A stretch of 64,000 nucleotides of DNA from an uncultured Acidimicrobiales bacterium (GTDB taxonomy: Bacteria; Actinomycetota; Acidimicrobiia; Acidimicrobiales; SZUA-35), in NCBI GenBank assembly GCA_937997485.1, contig CALKTH010000001.1, positions 1-64,000 of the forward strand, given 5' to 3'. The translations under genes and the position numbers were made by a program. Numbering within the stretch: position 1 is the first letter of the stretch; the number at the start of each line of letters is the position of its first letter. Under the pieces are notes generated by a model, which saw only the letters and a list, made by a program, of their open reading frames with translations, searched no databases and was not told where the DNA came from. This document shows positions 45,052-52,887 of the stretch, piece after piece.

Positions 45052-45666
45052 ATGCACCGTCGAACGACGAAGCACCACATGAAGGAACACATCCACGCCC
45101 GCATCACTTCGAAGCGGGGCCGACGCTGGGAGGCCGCCATGAGCGACACGAACGAAGAACACCGAGACGGCCGACGAGGACCACGAGGCAAGCACGGGCA
45201 CGGCCCTGGAGGACCAGGCGGCCGGGGCGGACGAGCCAAGCGCGGCGCCGTCGCTCGCAGCATCCTGCTGCTCCTTTCCGAGCGGCCTATGCACGGCTAC
45301 GAGATCATCGCCGAGCTTGAAGAGCGCAGCGAGCGTCGCTGGCGTCCAAGCGCCGGGACCGTCTACCCCGCCCTCTCACGGATGGAGGAGAAGGAACTCA
45401 TCGCCGGCTCGGAAGACGACGAGGGCAAGCGCCAGTACGAACTCACCGAAGGTGGGCGAGCTCGAGTTGCCGACTTCGACCCCGATGCACCCGCCCCCTG
45501 GGATGAGATCGGCAGCGGTGGCGGAAGCGATCTCCGCTCCGCCATGTCCGAGCTCGGCGGCCAGGCCCGCCAGATCGGCCGGTTCGGCACCGCCGAGCAG
45601 CGGGAAGCCGCACTCGAGGTTCTCACGAAGGCCAAGAAGGATCTCTACAAAATCCTCGCTCAGTAG
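45052..45666 (+). CDS. PadR family transcriptional regulator
   Basis: 204 residues. The winged-helix core MHGYEIIAELEERS / RRWRPSAGTVYPALSRMEEKELI and the second-half wing (EDDEGKRQYELTEGGR) are the PadR signature. The C-terminal part forms the dimer helix. An unusual N-terminus of about 80 residues is rich in His, Arg, Gly and Lys (including GRRGPRGKHGHGPGGPGG). ATG 45052 has AAGGAG upstream; an in-frame ATG at 45139 has GGGAGG six bases ahead, so two starts are possible. It is likely a stress or metabolite-responsive repressor controlling itself and possibly the divergent Ddn gene. Confidence 0.84.
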   Translation: MHRRTTKHHMKEHIHARITSKRGRRWEAAMSDTNEEHRDGRRGPRGKHGHGPGGPGGRGGRAKRGAVARSILLLLSERPMHGYEIIAELEERSERRWRPSAGTVYPALSRMEEKELIAGSEDDEGKRQYELTEGGRARVADFDPDAPAPWDEIGSGGGSDLRSAMSELGGQARQIGRFGTAEQREAALEVLTKAKKDLYKILAQ

Positions 45667-45727
45667 GGCACGGCACGAGTGAATCTGAGTACGAGGGCCC
45701 AGACCATCGGAGTACGCTCCACGGTCT

Positions 45728-45800
45728 GCCCTCGTAGCTCAGTGGATAGAGCGTCGGTTTCCTAAACCGTGCGTCGCAAGTTCGATTCTTGCCGAGGGCG
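45728..45800 (+). tRNA. tRNA-Arg (anticodon CCT)
   Basis: 73-base cloverleaf: 7-bp acceptor GCCCTCG/CGAGGGC, D stem GCTC/GAGC, anticodon loop TTCCTAA (anticodon CCT, reading AGG) and T stem GCAAG/CTTGC with loop TTCGATT. There is a T-T mismatch at 27/43. CCA is not encoded. Its 3' half is the attachment site of the element that follows. Confidence 0.93.
45759..45800 (+). repeat. attL: 42-bp tRNA-Arg 3' segment
   Basis: Left copy of a 42-bp direct repeat that runs from the anticodon loop to the discriminator base. The copy at 48369 differs at one position (45765 A versus 48375 G). This is the usual layout when an integrase uses a tRNA 3' end as attB. Confidence 0.9.
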
Positions 45801-45926
45801 CTCACCTAACGGCCTGTTCAGGGCCCTGCAGCCGCCGTCTCGTGACGCTGCATATCGCACAAGCCGGCGAGAGTCCCATACAGGCGTGCCACGTCATCGA
45901 CGAGCGTTGAATCATGCACAAGAGCC

Positions 45927-46470
45927 CCCACCGGAATATGCGAGAAGCGTCCCGGGCACCACGAGGTCAGGGTCTACGCCGGGCAGGATCCGCTGACAGG
46001 ACGGCAGCGCCACGTCTGGCGTGCGGTCAGGGGAACGCTCAAAAGACGAAGGCGCTCAGAGCCGAGTTGCTCATCGAGGCCGAAACGAACGGGTCTCCGC
46101 CAACTCAACCGTCTCCGAACTGTTCGAAGCGGTCATTCAACATCTCGAGTCGATCGGCCGCGAGGCCACCACGATTGTCGGCTACCGGCAGATCGCAAAG
46201 GATGCTGGCGAACACCGCGGCTCCGTCTCACTTCGCAAGCTGAATGCCTCCCGGCTCAACGGTTACTACGCGCACATGCTCAACACCGGTCGCAACCCCT
46301 CAAGCGTGAAGCGCCACCACGCGTTCATCCACCGCTGTCTCAAGCAGGCACACAAGTTGGGATGGGTTCAGGAGAACGTTGCCGATCGAGCGTCGCCTCC
46401 ACGCCGGCTCTGTTGGTGACGTCGACCGACTGACCCAAGAGGCATCACGCCACGGCTGGAACCTCATGTT
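45927..46470 (+). pseudogene. Tyrosine integrase remnant, several frameshifts, catalytic domain lost
   Basis: Fragments of one integrase lie in three frames in order: an arm-type domain (HEVRVYAGQDPLTGRQRHVW), then KALRAELLIEAETNG in the next frame, and then the core-binding domain VSELFEAVIQHLESIG...SLRKLNASRLNGYYAHML...HHAFIHRCLKQAHKLGWV in the third frame (46021-46419). A further piece (GDVDRLTQEASRHGWNL) follows in yet another frame. The R-H-R-Y catalytic domain is absent. This is decay of a tRNA-specific integrase. Confidence 0.8.
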
Positions 46471-46520
46471 CCCTGACCAGCATCCACATGCCGGCGGACC
46501 CGACCACCACGGTTGGCCGG

Positions 46521-47132
46521 TTAGGTAGTACGCCATTCAACGCGGTGGGAGTCAACCTCGGCCAGGGCGAAGAAGTCTCCTGAGTCGTGGCCAAAAGCCA
46601 CACCGCAGCGTCCGGACTCAACGGCTCTTGCACCGATAAGAACTTCGGGAAGAAGCGCTGCAACGGTGGCACCGGCAAAGGCGAGGCTCAAGAAGACCTC
46701 ACCGAAGAAGGCCACGGTCGAACTCTGCTGCTCGATCGTGAGACGGTGAATCTCGCTCATGATCGGCGACTGGCGGTACCTACGTTCCGGCCACCAGCTC
46801 GTGTCGCCCGGCCAGCCTTCTGATGGCCAGCTCCGACTGCCAGAAACGTAGAAATCGAGGCCCCGGTCCACGGGCAAGAAGATGCCGAACCAGAACCCGT
46901 TGATCTCCGCTACCGGGGGTTCGGCTTCGAGCGCATGTGTCAACCATTCAACTGAACCGGCGAGGTCGTCGGAGAAAGGCAGGCCCTCGATCGCATCCCA
47001 TATGTTTGCTTGTTGGCGCCTCCGGCACCGTTGGAGAGCGAAGTCCATGACTGACTCGAGCGACGTTTGCGACCCGATCAGTCTCAACAACTCAGGAACA
47101 TCGTCAAAGATCTCGAAGTCACTTGCTGCCAT
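46521..47132 (-). CDS. Orphan island protein of unknown function
   Basis: 203 residues from ATG 47132. Neither signal peptide nor membrane segment is clear; one hydrophobic stretch (FFGEVFLSLAFAGATVAALL) may be buried or form a single helix. A Trp-rich middle (GFWFGIFLPVDRGLDFYVSGS, SWWPERRYRQSP) and a Glu/Leu-rich N-terminus follow no known family that I recognise. The only intact gene of the element apart from vapBC. Confidence 0.6.
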   Translation of the reverse strand: MAASDFEIFDDVPELLRLIGSQTSLESVMDFALQRCRRRQQANIWDAIEGLPFSDDLAGSVEWLTHALEAEPPVAEINGFWFGIFLPVDRGLDFYVSGSRSWPSEGWPGDTSWWPERRYRQSPIMSEIHRLTIEQQSSTVAFFGEVFLSLAFAGATVAALLPEVLIGARAVESGRCGVAFGHDSGDFFALAEVDSHRVEWRTT

Positions 47133-47393
47133 TGACGCCTCCGGATTCGTGCCGCTACTTCCTAGCTCAGTACCACCCCTAGCGCTGCTCACACCCGGGT
47201 CGCTCTCCACCCCGAGCAGATCGAGACCTCGGGCCGCGACGACCAGCGCGCGATAGAGGTGGCGTCCTGAGCGTCTCCGTTTGTTCAGCACTCGCTCTGT
47301 GTGACGGATGCCGAGCGGGATGCGCTCGGCTATTCATCCCTCAGTATCGAGTGCCCCTTGCCTCTGGCAACATCCCCCCTTACCCTTACATTC

Positions 47394-47639
47394 ATGACCG
47401 AAGTAAAGAAGCGGCGCCGAGGCGCCACCACCATCAGCTCCAAGAATCAGATCACCATTCCAGCAGAAGCCCTCCGCAACGCCGGCCTCGAAGCCGGTGA
47501 CCGCGTCGTCGCCCACGCAGACGGTGCGGGACGAGTCATTCTCGAACGCGAACACGACGTGATCGCGGAATTCGCCGGAGCATTGACCGGCACCTACGAC
47601 ACCGACGAGCTCGACGACCTCCGCTCCGAATGGGACTGA
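47394..47639 (+). CDS. vapB: AbrB/MazE-type antitoxin
   Basis: 81 residues from ATG 47394. TTISSKNQITIPAEALRNAGLEAGDRVVA is the swapped-hairpin AbrB-like DNA-binding fold; the C-terminal part (LTGTYDTDELDDLRSEWD) is the acidic toxin-neutralising tail. It overlaps the following PIN gene by 10 bases, the usual arrangement of a type II antitoxin. Probably represses its own promoter. Confidence 0.85.
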   Translation: MTEVKKRRRGATTISSKNQITIPAEALRNAGLEAGDRVVAHADGAGRVILEREHDVIAEFAGALTGTYDTDELDDLRSEWD

Positions 47640-48043
47640 CCCACCTCGACGCCGGAGTAATCATCGGCTTCCTCGACGGCGACGACGCCCACCACGAGAC
47701 CTCGCGGGAAGCGCTGTCCACGGCCCTGAAGCAGGGTGACCAGCTCTTCATTGCCGCCTCAGCGCTTGCAGAGTGTCTTGTCGGCCCTGCCCGACGCAGC
47801 GCCAAGGCAGTCGAACTCGTCCGCACCGCCATTCATCGCCTACCGGTCGGTGTGGTGGACCTCAACGAGGAGATCACGACCCAGGCAGCCGTTTTGCGAG
47901 CACGCCATCGGACGCTGAAGCTCCCCGATGCTCTCGTGATCGCCACAGCAGCAACCTCCGGCGCAGACCAACTCATCACAACGGACCGAAAGTGGCCGCC
48001 AGCCAAGACAATGAAACTCGATCTCATCGTCGAGCAGCTCTGA
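47630..48043 (+). CDS. vapC: PIN-domain toxin (VapC-like)
   Basis: 137 residues. The acidic PIN residues are visible: LDAGVIIGFLD (first Asp), ALAECL (Glu), LPDALVIATA (Asp) and TTDRKW (last Asp). An RNase that cuts tRNA or rRNA, neutralised by the antitoxin encoded just upstream. Ends 325 bases before attR and is intact. Confidence 0.87.
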   Translation: MGLTHLDAGVIIGFLDGDDAHHETSREALSTALKQGDQLFIAASALAECLVGPARRSAKAVELVRTAIHRLPVGVVDLNEEITTQAAVLRARHRTLKLPDALVIATAATSGADQLITTDRKWPPAKTMKLDLIVEQL

Positions 48044-48368
48044 AGAGGTCGACTCTTCAGACGCGCGCCAGTACGACGTCCACGGTCAGAAGCATCCCCA
48101 GTCCGCCCACATCCGCGGCGTCGGCCAACGCTCAGACCCACTCGATAACGGCACTTACGCTCGGGTGCCTTGTCAAGGCCGGAGGCAGCGCATATTCCCG
48201 CCTGACAGCGCTTCGCCGAGATGTGTCCCACGTTTTGTCCCACGTCGAGCTCCCGAATCAATCGATACGAGCGGCACTGGCCGGTGTTGCGACGCGGATC
48301 GACGGAAACCCGCTGAAACGCTGACGATCCAGCACTAGCGGAGACTGATCGGCATCGCTCCCGACCGA
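48044..48368. other. Gene-free right part of the element
   Basis: No complete gene. A + strand frame that begins inside vapC reads on to 48324 (ending in ATRIDGNPLKR); it does not match integrase C-termini and is best read as a shadow or remnant. No riboswitch or tRNA. Confidence 0.5.
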
Positions 48369-48410
48369 TTCCTAGACCGTGCGTCGCAAGTTCGATTCTT
48401 GCCGAGGGCG
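48369..48410 (+). repeat. attR: 42-bp copy of the tRNA-Arg 3' end
   Basis: Identical to 45759-45800 apart from one base (48375). It lacks the 5' half of a tRNA, so it is not a tRNA gene. It marks the right end of the element. Confidence 0.9.
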
Positions 48411-48538
48411 ATCTCCTACTTCCTTGCTTGAAACTGGAGCTCGCGCGGTCGATCGACGGTGAGTGTGGCTGAGCCGGCGCTATGCCCGCCGCTCCTCGCT
48501 GGCGAGTGCTGCGGCAGATCGTTGGTCATCTCCGGTCT

Positions 48539-48554
48539 GTGTGTTTTTACACAC
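48539..48554. other. GTGTGT-TTTT-ACACAC hairpin
   Basis: Perfect 6-bp stem with a T4 loop, upstream of the CAP-domain gene and downstream of attR. Could be a terminator-like stem or an operator; nothing else distinctive is seen between 48411 and 48651. Confidence 0.35.
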
Positions 48555-48651
48555 TGGGCGCGTGGCGGACACCGCAGACCCGCAAGGCACATGAACTCAC
48601 GATGGAGTCATCACCGGGCCGCAGGGGTTCGGGACACGAGAGGACACTCCA

Positions 48652-51309
48652 ATGAGCCGCATCGCCCGCACCGTCGCACCACCCAACAGTCAGCATTGGG
48701 AAGCGAGCGCACGATCCACCAGCCGATGCAAGCGATGGCTCTCCGGCCTCTTGGCCGTCGCTCTCATGAGCACGATGGCCACGGTCGGCCTCGCCGCACC
48801 AGCGAGCGCGGAGGTTCAGGTCGGACCGTTCAACATCGACGTCAGCGACCGCGAACAGGTACGCGCCGCCTGGTACACGATCTACCAAAGCTCGGAGAAC
48901 ATCGACATCGGCTGGACCGGCAACCACGCGAATTGCGTCGCCGGGGAACCCTCTGCCGAGTATTTGGCTGCCACGTTGAGCCGGGTCAACTACTACCGGG
49001 CAATGGCCGGTGTGCCGTCGAACGTCGTGATCAACCCGGCCGCCCAGCAGATCGCACAGGAAACGGCGCTGGCACAAAGCGCAAACAGCGGCATGACCCA
49101 CAACGTGCCCGCCGATTGGCGCTGCCGAACCCAGAACGCCGTCGACGGCGCTGCAACAGCCAACCTCGCTGGCCCTGGGCCTGGCGGTATCGACGGCTAC
49201 GTCCGAGACGGGGGCCCGATCAACACGCACGCGGGTCACCGGCGCTCAATGCTGAATCCAATCATCGTCAGTCTCGGACTCGGCAATGTCGGCAACGGAC
49301 CCGGACTCACCGGTCGGGGCGCCATGCACTTCGGCGACGAACGCGCTCCGGCTCGTCCCGCCACCCGCACCGAGTACGTCGCCTGGCCGCCCGCTGGCTT
49401 CTCGCCCTACCAGATCGTTCACCCCCGCTGGAGTTTCGCCCTGCCCAACGGCGACTTCAGCGCCGCCACGGTGACCATGTCTCGAGCCGGAGTCAACCTC
49501 GGCGCACAGATCGAATCTCGCGCCGACTGGGCGGGCCCCGGCATCGTCTGGATTCCCGGCAACATCACCCAGCCCGAAGCATGGCCTCGCCCCGCCACCG
49601 ATGAGACCTTCACCGTGACCGTGGCCAACGTCATCGTCAATGGCGCACCGCAATCGTTCACCTACGACGTGACCGTGTTCGACCCAAGTGTCCCCGACCC
49701 CGACAACACGCCAGCAGTCATCACCGGACCTGACACCGCACCGACCGCTCAAGCCACCACCTACACGGTGAACCCGCTTCCCGCTGCCGCCGGCTACCAG
49801 TGGCGCACCACCACCCTCCCTCGGCGGGCCTTCACCGCCGGAGCCGAAAACGGCTTGGGGGATTTCGAAGCCGTGACTTCGGAGTACAACCCGATCTCCA
49901 CCGAGTTCGCAGCGACCGGAACCTCGAGCTTCCGACTCACTGCCGGGCAGGGCGCCGGGCCAAGCGGTGACTACAGCCAGCTGCTCACCCTCAACCGAGC
50001 GATCGTGCCGAGCGCAACCAGCGTCCTGACCTTCAAGAGCCGAGCGATTCTGTTCGACAACGTGCTCGGATTCGTCGAGGCGTCGACCGACAGCGGCACA
50101 ACCTGGACGACGATCCACAGCAATGAGGCCGCTCGCCAGACTGAGTTCGCTGACCACCACGTTTCCCTGGCACCGTTCGCCGAGCAGTTGATGCTCCTGC
50201 GGTTCCGAGTTGCGCCTTCGTTCGCAACCGGATGGTTCATGGACCAGAACGAAGGCTGGTATCTCGATGACATCAACATCGCAAACGCTTCGACGACCGA
50301 GGACACCCTCTCTGCCGTCGGCGCCGGGCCCAGCTTCGCCTTCATCCCCACCGCCAACGGCACCAGCGTGCTCAGCGTGAGAGCCCAATACTTCGGGAGC
50401 GGGTTCGGTGAATGGAGCGCCCCCAAGCGCATCACCACCGGAACCGGTCCCGACAACGGCGGAGGCCCTGTGACACCACCAACGGCAACGACCCTCGCCA
50501 GCGCCCTCGACGCAGACAGCCTCGCCTGGACCGTGGCCTCGGATGCGGCATGGACCGCACAATCCGACATCACCCACGACGGCATCGACGCCGCCATGTC
50601 AGCCCCGGCCACTCACAACGAAACTCGCACCATCCAAACCACCGTCGCCGGGCCAGCCACTGTTTCCTTCTGGTGGAAAGTCAGCTCGGAGCGTGGCTAC
50701 GACCTTCTGAACGTCACCCTCAACGGCGACCAGGCAGCCACGCCCGTCTCCGGTGAAGTCGATTGGGAACAGCGCACCATCGCCATCCCCGCCGGAGAAC
50801 ACACCCTGGCGTTCAGCTACACCAAAGACGGCTCGGTCTCCAACGGCCAAGACCGAGGATGGATCGACGAAATCACCATCGGGCCGCCCCTACCGCCTCT
50901 GTCGACACCGAGCCTTGCGGATGCGGTCGACACCATGTTGCCGGTGACCATCGCTGGCGACTCGGGATGGACCGCTCAGCGGACCGTGAGTCACGACGAC
51001 ACTGACGCCGCAGCATCTGGCAACCTGACTCACGGCGAGTCGAGTCTCATGACCGTCGAAGTCGCCGGTCCGGTTGCGGTGTCGTTCTGGTGGAAGGTCA
51101 GCTCGGAGCGTGGCTACGACTTCCTCAGCTTCACCGTCGACGGCAATGCCGTGGCCGCCGTCGCGCCCATCTCCGGCGAAGTTGACTGGATTCGACAGAC
51201 CGTCGACATTCCGGCTGGCACCCACACCGTGGCCTGGACCTACACCAAGGACGGCTCGGTCACCCACGGCCAAGACCGTGGTTGGGTTGACCAGATCTTC
51301 ATCGGGTGA
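48652..51309 (+). CDS. Secreted CAP-domain (SCP-like) protein with tandem beta-sandwich repeats
   Basis: 885 residues. A Sec signal with a long basic region ends at APASA (cleavage after residue 53). A CAP (SCP/PR-1-like) domain covers roughly 100-300: YLAATLSRVNYYRAMAGVP, then AALAQSANSGMTHN-like residues and GPINTHAGHRRSMLNP with the conserved His. The C-terminus has two repeats of about 137 residues (starting near 630 and 767), each with SFWWKVSSERGYD, SGEVDW and DGSV..GQDRGW(I/V)D, which look like carbohydrate- or wall-binding beta sandwiches. Exported, possibly involved in surface contact. It starts 242 bases beyond attR and is followed by a strong hairpin. Confidence 0.86.
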   Translation: MSRIARTVAPPNSQHWEASARSTSRCKRWLSGLLAVALMSTMATVGLAAPASAEVQVGPFNIDVSDREQVRAAWYTIYQSSENIDIGWTGNHANCVAGEPSAEYLAATLSRVNYYRAMAGVPSNVVINPAAQQIAQETALAQSANSGMTHNVPADWRCRTQNAVDGAATANLAGPGPGGIDGYVRDGGPINTHAGHRRSMLNPIIVSLGLGNVGNGPGLTGRGAMHFGDERAPARPATRTEYVAWPPAGFSPYQIVHPRWSFALPNGDFSAATVTMSRAGVNLGAQIESRADWAGPGIVWIPGNITQPEAWPRPATDETFTVTVANVIVNGAPQSFTYDVTVFDPSVPDPDNTPAVITGPDTAPTAQATTYTVNPLPAAAGYQWRTTTLPRRAFTAGAENGLGDFEAVTSEYNPISTEFAATGTSSFRLTAGQGAGPSGDYSQLLTLNRAIVPSATSVLTFKSRAILFDNVLGFVEASTDSGTTWTTIHSNEAARQTEFADHHVSLAPFAEQLMLLRFRVAPSFATGWFMDQNEGWYLDDINIANASTTEDTLSAVGAGPSFAFIPTANGTSVLSVRAQYFGSGFGEWSAPKRITTGTGPDNGGGPVTPPTATTLASALDADSLAWTVASDAAWTAQSDITHDGIDAAMSAPATHNETRTIQTTVAGPATVSFWWKVSSERGYDLLNVTLNGDQAATPVSGEVDWEQRTIAIPAGEHTLAFSYTKDGSVSNGQDRGWIDEITIGPPLPPLSTPSLADAVDTMLPVTIAGDSGWTAQRTVSHDDTDAAASGNLTHGESSLMTVEVAGPVAVSFWWKVSSERGYDFLSFTVDGNAVAAVAPISGEVDWIRQTVDIPAGTHTVAWTYTKDGSVTHGQDRGWVDQIFIG

Positions 51310-51334
51310 GCTGACACACAAAGCCGCACCTTCG

Positions 51335-51364
51335 GCCGGGAATCGACTCCTGTCGGTTCCCGGC
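51335..51364. terminator. 13-bp stem terminator after CAP gene
   Basis: GCCGGGAATCGAC and GTCGGTTCCCGGC form a 13-bp stem (one wobble) around TCCT, 26 bases past the stop, followed by CTCTTGC. A clear transcription stop for the rightward gene. Confidence 0.75.
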
Positions 51365-51523
51365 TCTTGCGCGCTTGAAGGGCTTCCTTACATCCGATTC
51401 CCGCACCCCGCTTGTGCCTCGGACCAAGGCGACGTTGCGGCCTCGACATCAATCTCGGTTCTGCAAACCACTGTGCCCGGCTGACCATTCGAGCGTTCGC
51501 GGAGGGCAAAGGCGCCGGGGACG

Positions 51524-51937
51524 CTACTGATTGTCGAGCACTGCTTGGGTTTGGCTCGTGCGAGTGATCAGCTTGCCGTCCGCGTTCGTGATGTCGGTCT
51601 GCACGACGATGGTTCGCCGGCCAGCGTGAACGAGCGTTGCCGTCACGGTGGCGTTGCCCTCGAGGAACGGCCGGAAGAAGTTGGTCTTGCTTTCGATCGT
51701 GCTCGTCCAGGCGCCTTCCGGCAGATTGAGCACGGCACAGAGCGCGCCGACGGTGTCGGCGATGGCCATGAGGCAACCGCCGTGCATGGCGCCGCCAGAT
51801 GTTGTCCGCTTGGGCGACCAGGGGGCCCGAGCGATCACGGTCGACTTCGTCCCCGAGAGGATCTCGATCTCCAGTTCGGCAGCAAAGGTCATGCCACTGT
51901 GAACCAACTCGGTCAGCGCCTGGTCAACGTCGCTCAT
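51524..51937 (-). CDS. PaaI-type hotdog thioesterase
   Basis: 137 residues. AMHGGCLMAIADTVGALCA is the PaaI/YbgC-type helix with HGG, and NFFRPFLEGNATVTATLVHAGRRTIVVQTDI completes the hotdog fold. Likely hydrolyses acyl-CoA. Divergent from the Coq4-like gene, so it may share the palindromic operator. Confidence 0.85.
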   Translation of the reverse strand: MSDVDQALTELVHSGMTFAAELEIEILSGTKSTVIARAPWSPKRTTSGGAMHGGCLMAIADTVGALCAVLNLPEGAWTSTIESKTNFFRPFLEGNATVTATLVHAGRRTIVVQTDITNADGKLITRTSQTQAVLDNQ

Positions 51938-52050
51938 GCAGCGAAGCTAGTGGCTCTCCCCGCACGGTCAAGCCAACGTTGGAGCGACGAGCGGGCATCG
52001 AACCACCACGCCCGGATCGCCGGACTTCACCTCCACTCGCAAGAATTATT

Positions 52051-52062
52051 TGAACATGTTCA
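52051..52062. promoter_or_regulatory. Perfect palindrome TGAACATGTTCA
   Basis: 12-bp palindrome 22 bases before the Coq4-like start, in an AT-rich stretch. Its centre AAC-AT-GTT fits the AACnnGTT core of KstR-type TetR operators. Probably an operator for the divergent thioesterase and Coq4 genes. Confidence 0.55.
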
Positions 52063-52084
52063 TTTAACATGCTACGTTCCAGAC

Positions 52085-52822
52085 ATGACGCAGACCGCCG
52101 AAGCAGTGAAGCCACCCATCGTCGACCGCGACTTCGCCGAGAAGTTCCTCTGGGCCGTGGACCGCCCACTCGAATACAGCGTGTACCAAATGATCCACGA
52201 GTGGTGGTCGATCGCCCCCGAGGGCGCCATCGAGGCCTACGCCGCGCAGCTCACGAGCATGGAGGGAGCTTCCGAGTTCCTGCCCCACCGTTACCTCTCT
52301 GATCCGTTCGACATCGAGGACCTTGGCCGACAGGCTGAGGGCACCCTCGGCAAGGCCTACCACTCGTTCATCGTCGACAACGGCCTCGACGCCAACCTGC
52401 TCGTCAACTACAAGGACGCGCACGCCAAGCTCAAGGACAGCAGCAGCAAGCTCGACCGCCTGCCCGACGATCTCGACTACATGAGCGTCCGCCTCAGCCA
52501 GATCCACGACTTCGCCCACACCATCGCTGGTTTCTCCCCCGATCCGGTCGGCGAAATCAAGATGGCCGCCTTCCACCTCGCACAGCTCCGCTACCCGTAT
52601 CACTCGATGCGCCTGGCGGTCGTGGCCTCCCACATCGCGTTCGTGAGCCCTGCGTTCATGGAGGCCGCCTACGACGCCATGTCGATCGGCTGGCTGATGG
52701 GCCGCAGCGCGAAGAACCTTCACTTCACTCGCTGGGAAGATGAGCTCGAGACCCCGCTCGAAGACATCCGAGCCCGGCTCAACATCGATCGTTCGATCGA
52801 TCGCAATTACAGCGCCGCCTGA
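52085..52822 (+). CDS. Coq4-family protein
   Basis: 245 residues from ATG 52085; upstream in-frame codons lie inside the thioesterase region. The zinc motif HDxxH-x11-E is intact: His141, Asp142, His145 and Glu157 (HDFAHTIAGF then GEIKMAAFHLAQL). Mitochondrial and proteobacterial Coq4 proteins act in ubiquinone assembly, removing the C1 carboxyl, but actinobacteria use menaquinone, so this homologue must serve another substrate. Regulated by a palindromic site upstream. Confidence 0.83.
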   Translation: MTQTAEAVKPPIVDRDFAEKFLWAVDRPLEYSVYQMIHEWWSIAPEGAIEAYAAQLTSMEGASEFLPHRYLSDPFDIEDLGRQAEGTLGKAYHSFIVDNGLDANLLVNYKDAHAKLKDSSSKLDRLPDDLDYMSVRLSQIHDFAHTIAGFSPDPVGEIKMAAFHLAQLRYPYHSMRLAVVASHIAFVSPAFMEAAYDAMSIGWLMGRSAKNLHFTRWEDELETPLEDIRARLNIDRSIDRNYSAA

Positions 52823-52887
52823 TTCCGAGCACTCGGCCGGATTGCCACTTGGACGAGTCCGCCGAGCAACCCATGTAGTGTCCAACA

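Larger units (their letters stand above)
45801..48368. mobile_element. Decayed tRNA-Arg integrative element (about 2.6 kb)
   Basis: DNA between the two 42-bp att copies. It holds an integrase pseudogene, an orphan gene on the minus strand and a VapBC-type pair. No conjugation, replication or phage structural genes are visible, so this is a remnant that is stuck in place unless an integrase acts in trans. Confidence 0.85.

Noticed and set aside
48369-48410. Second tRNA-Arg gene
   Set aside because: Only the 3' half is present; it is an att copy.
49246-50577. 443-codon - strand frame opposite the CAP gene
   Set aside because: Shadow of a clear exported protein with signal peptide and repeats.
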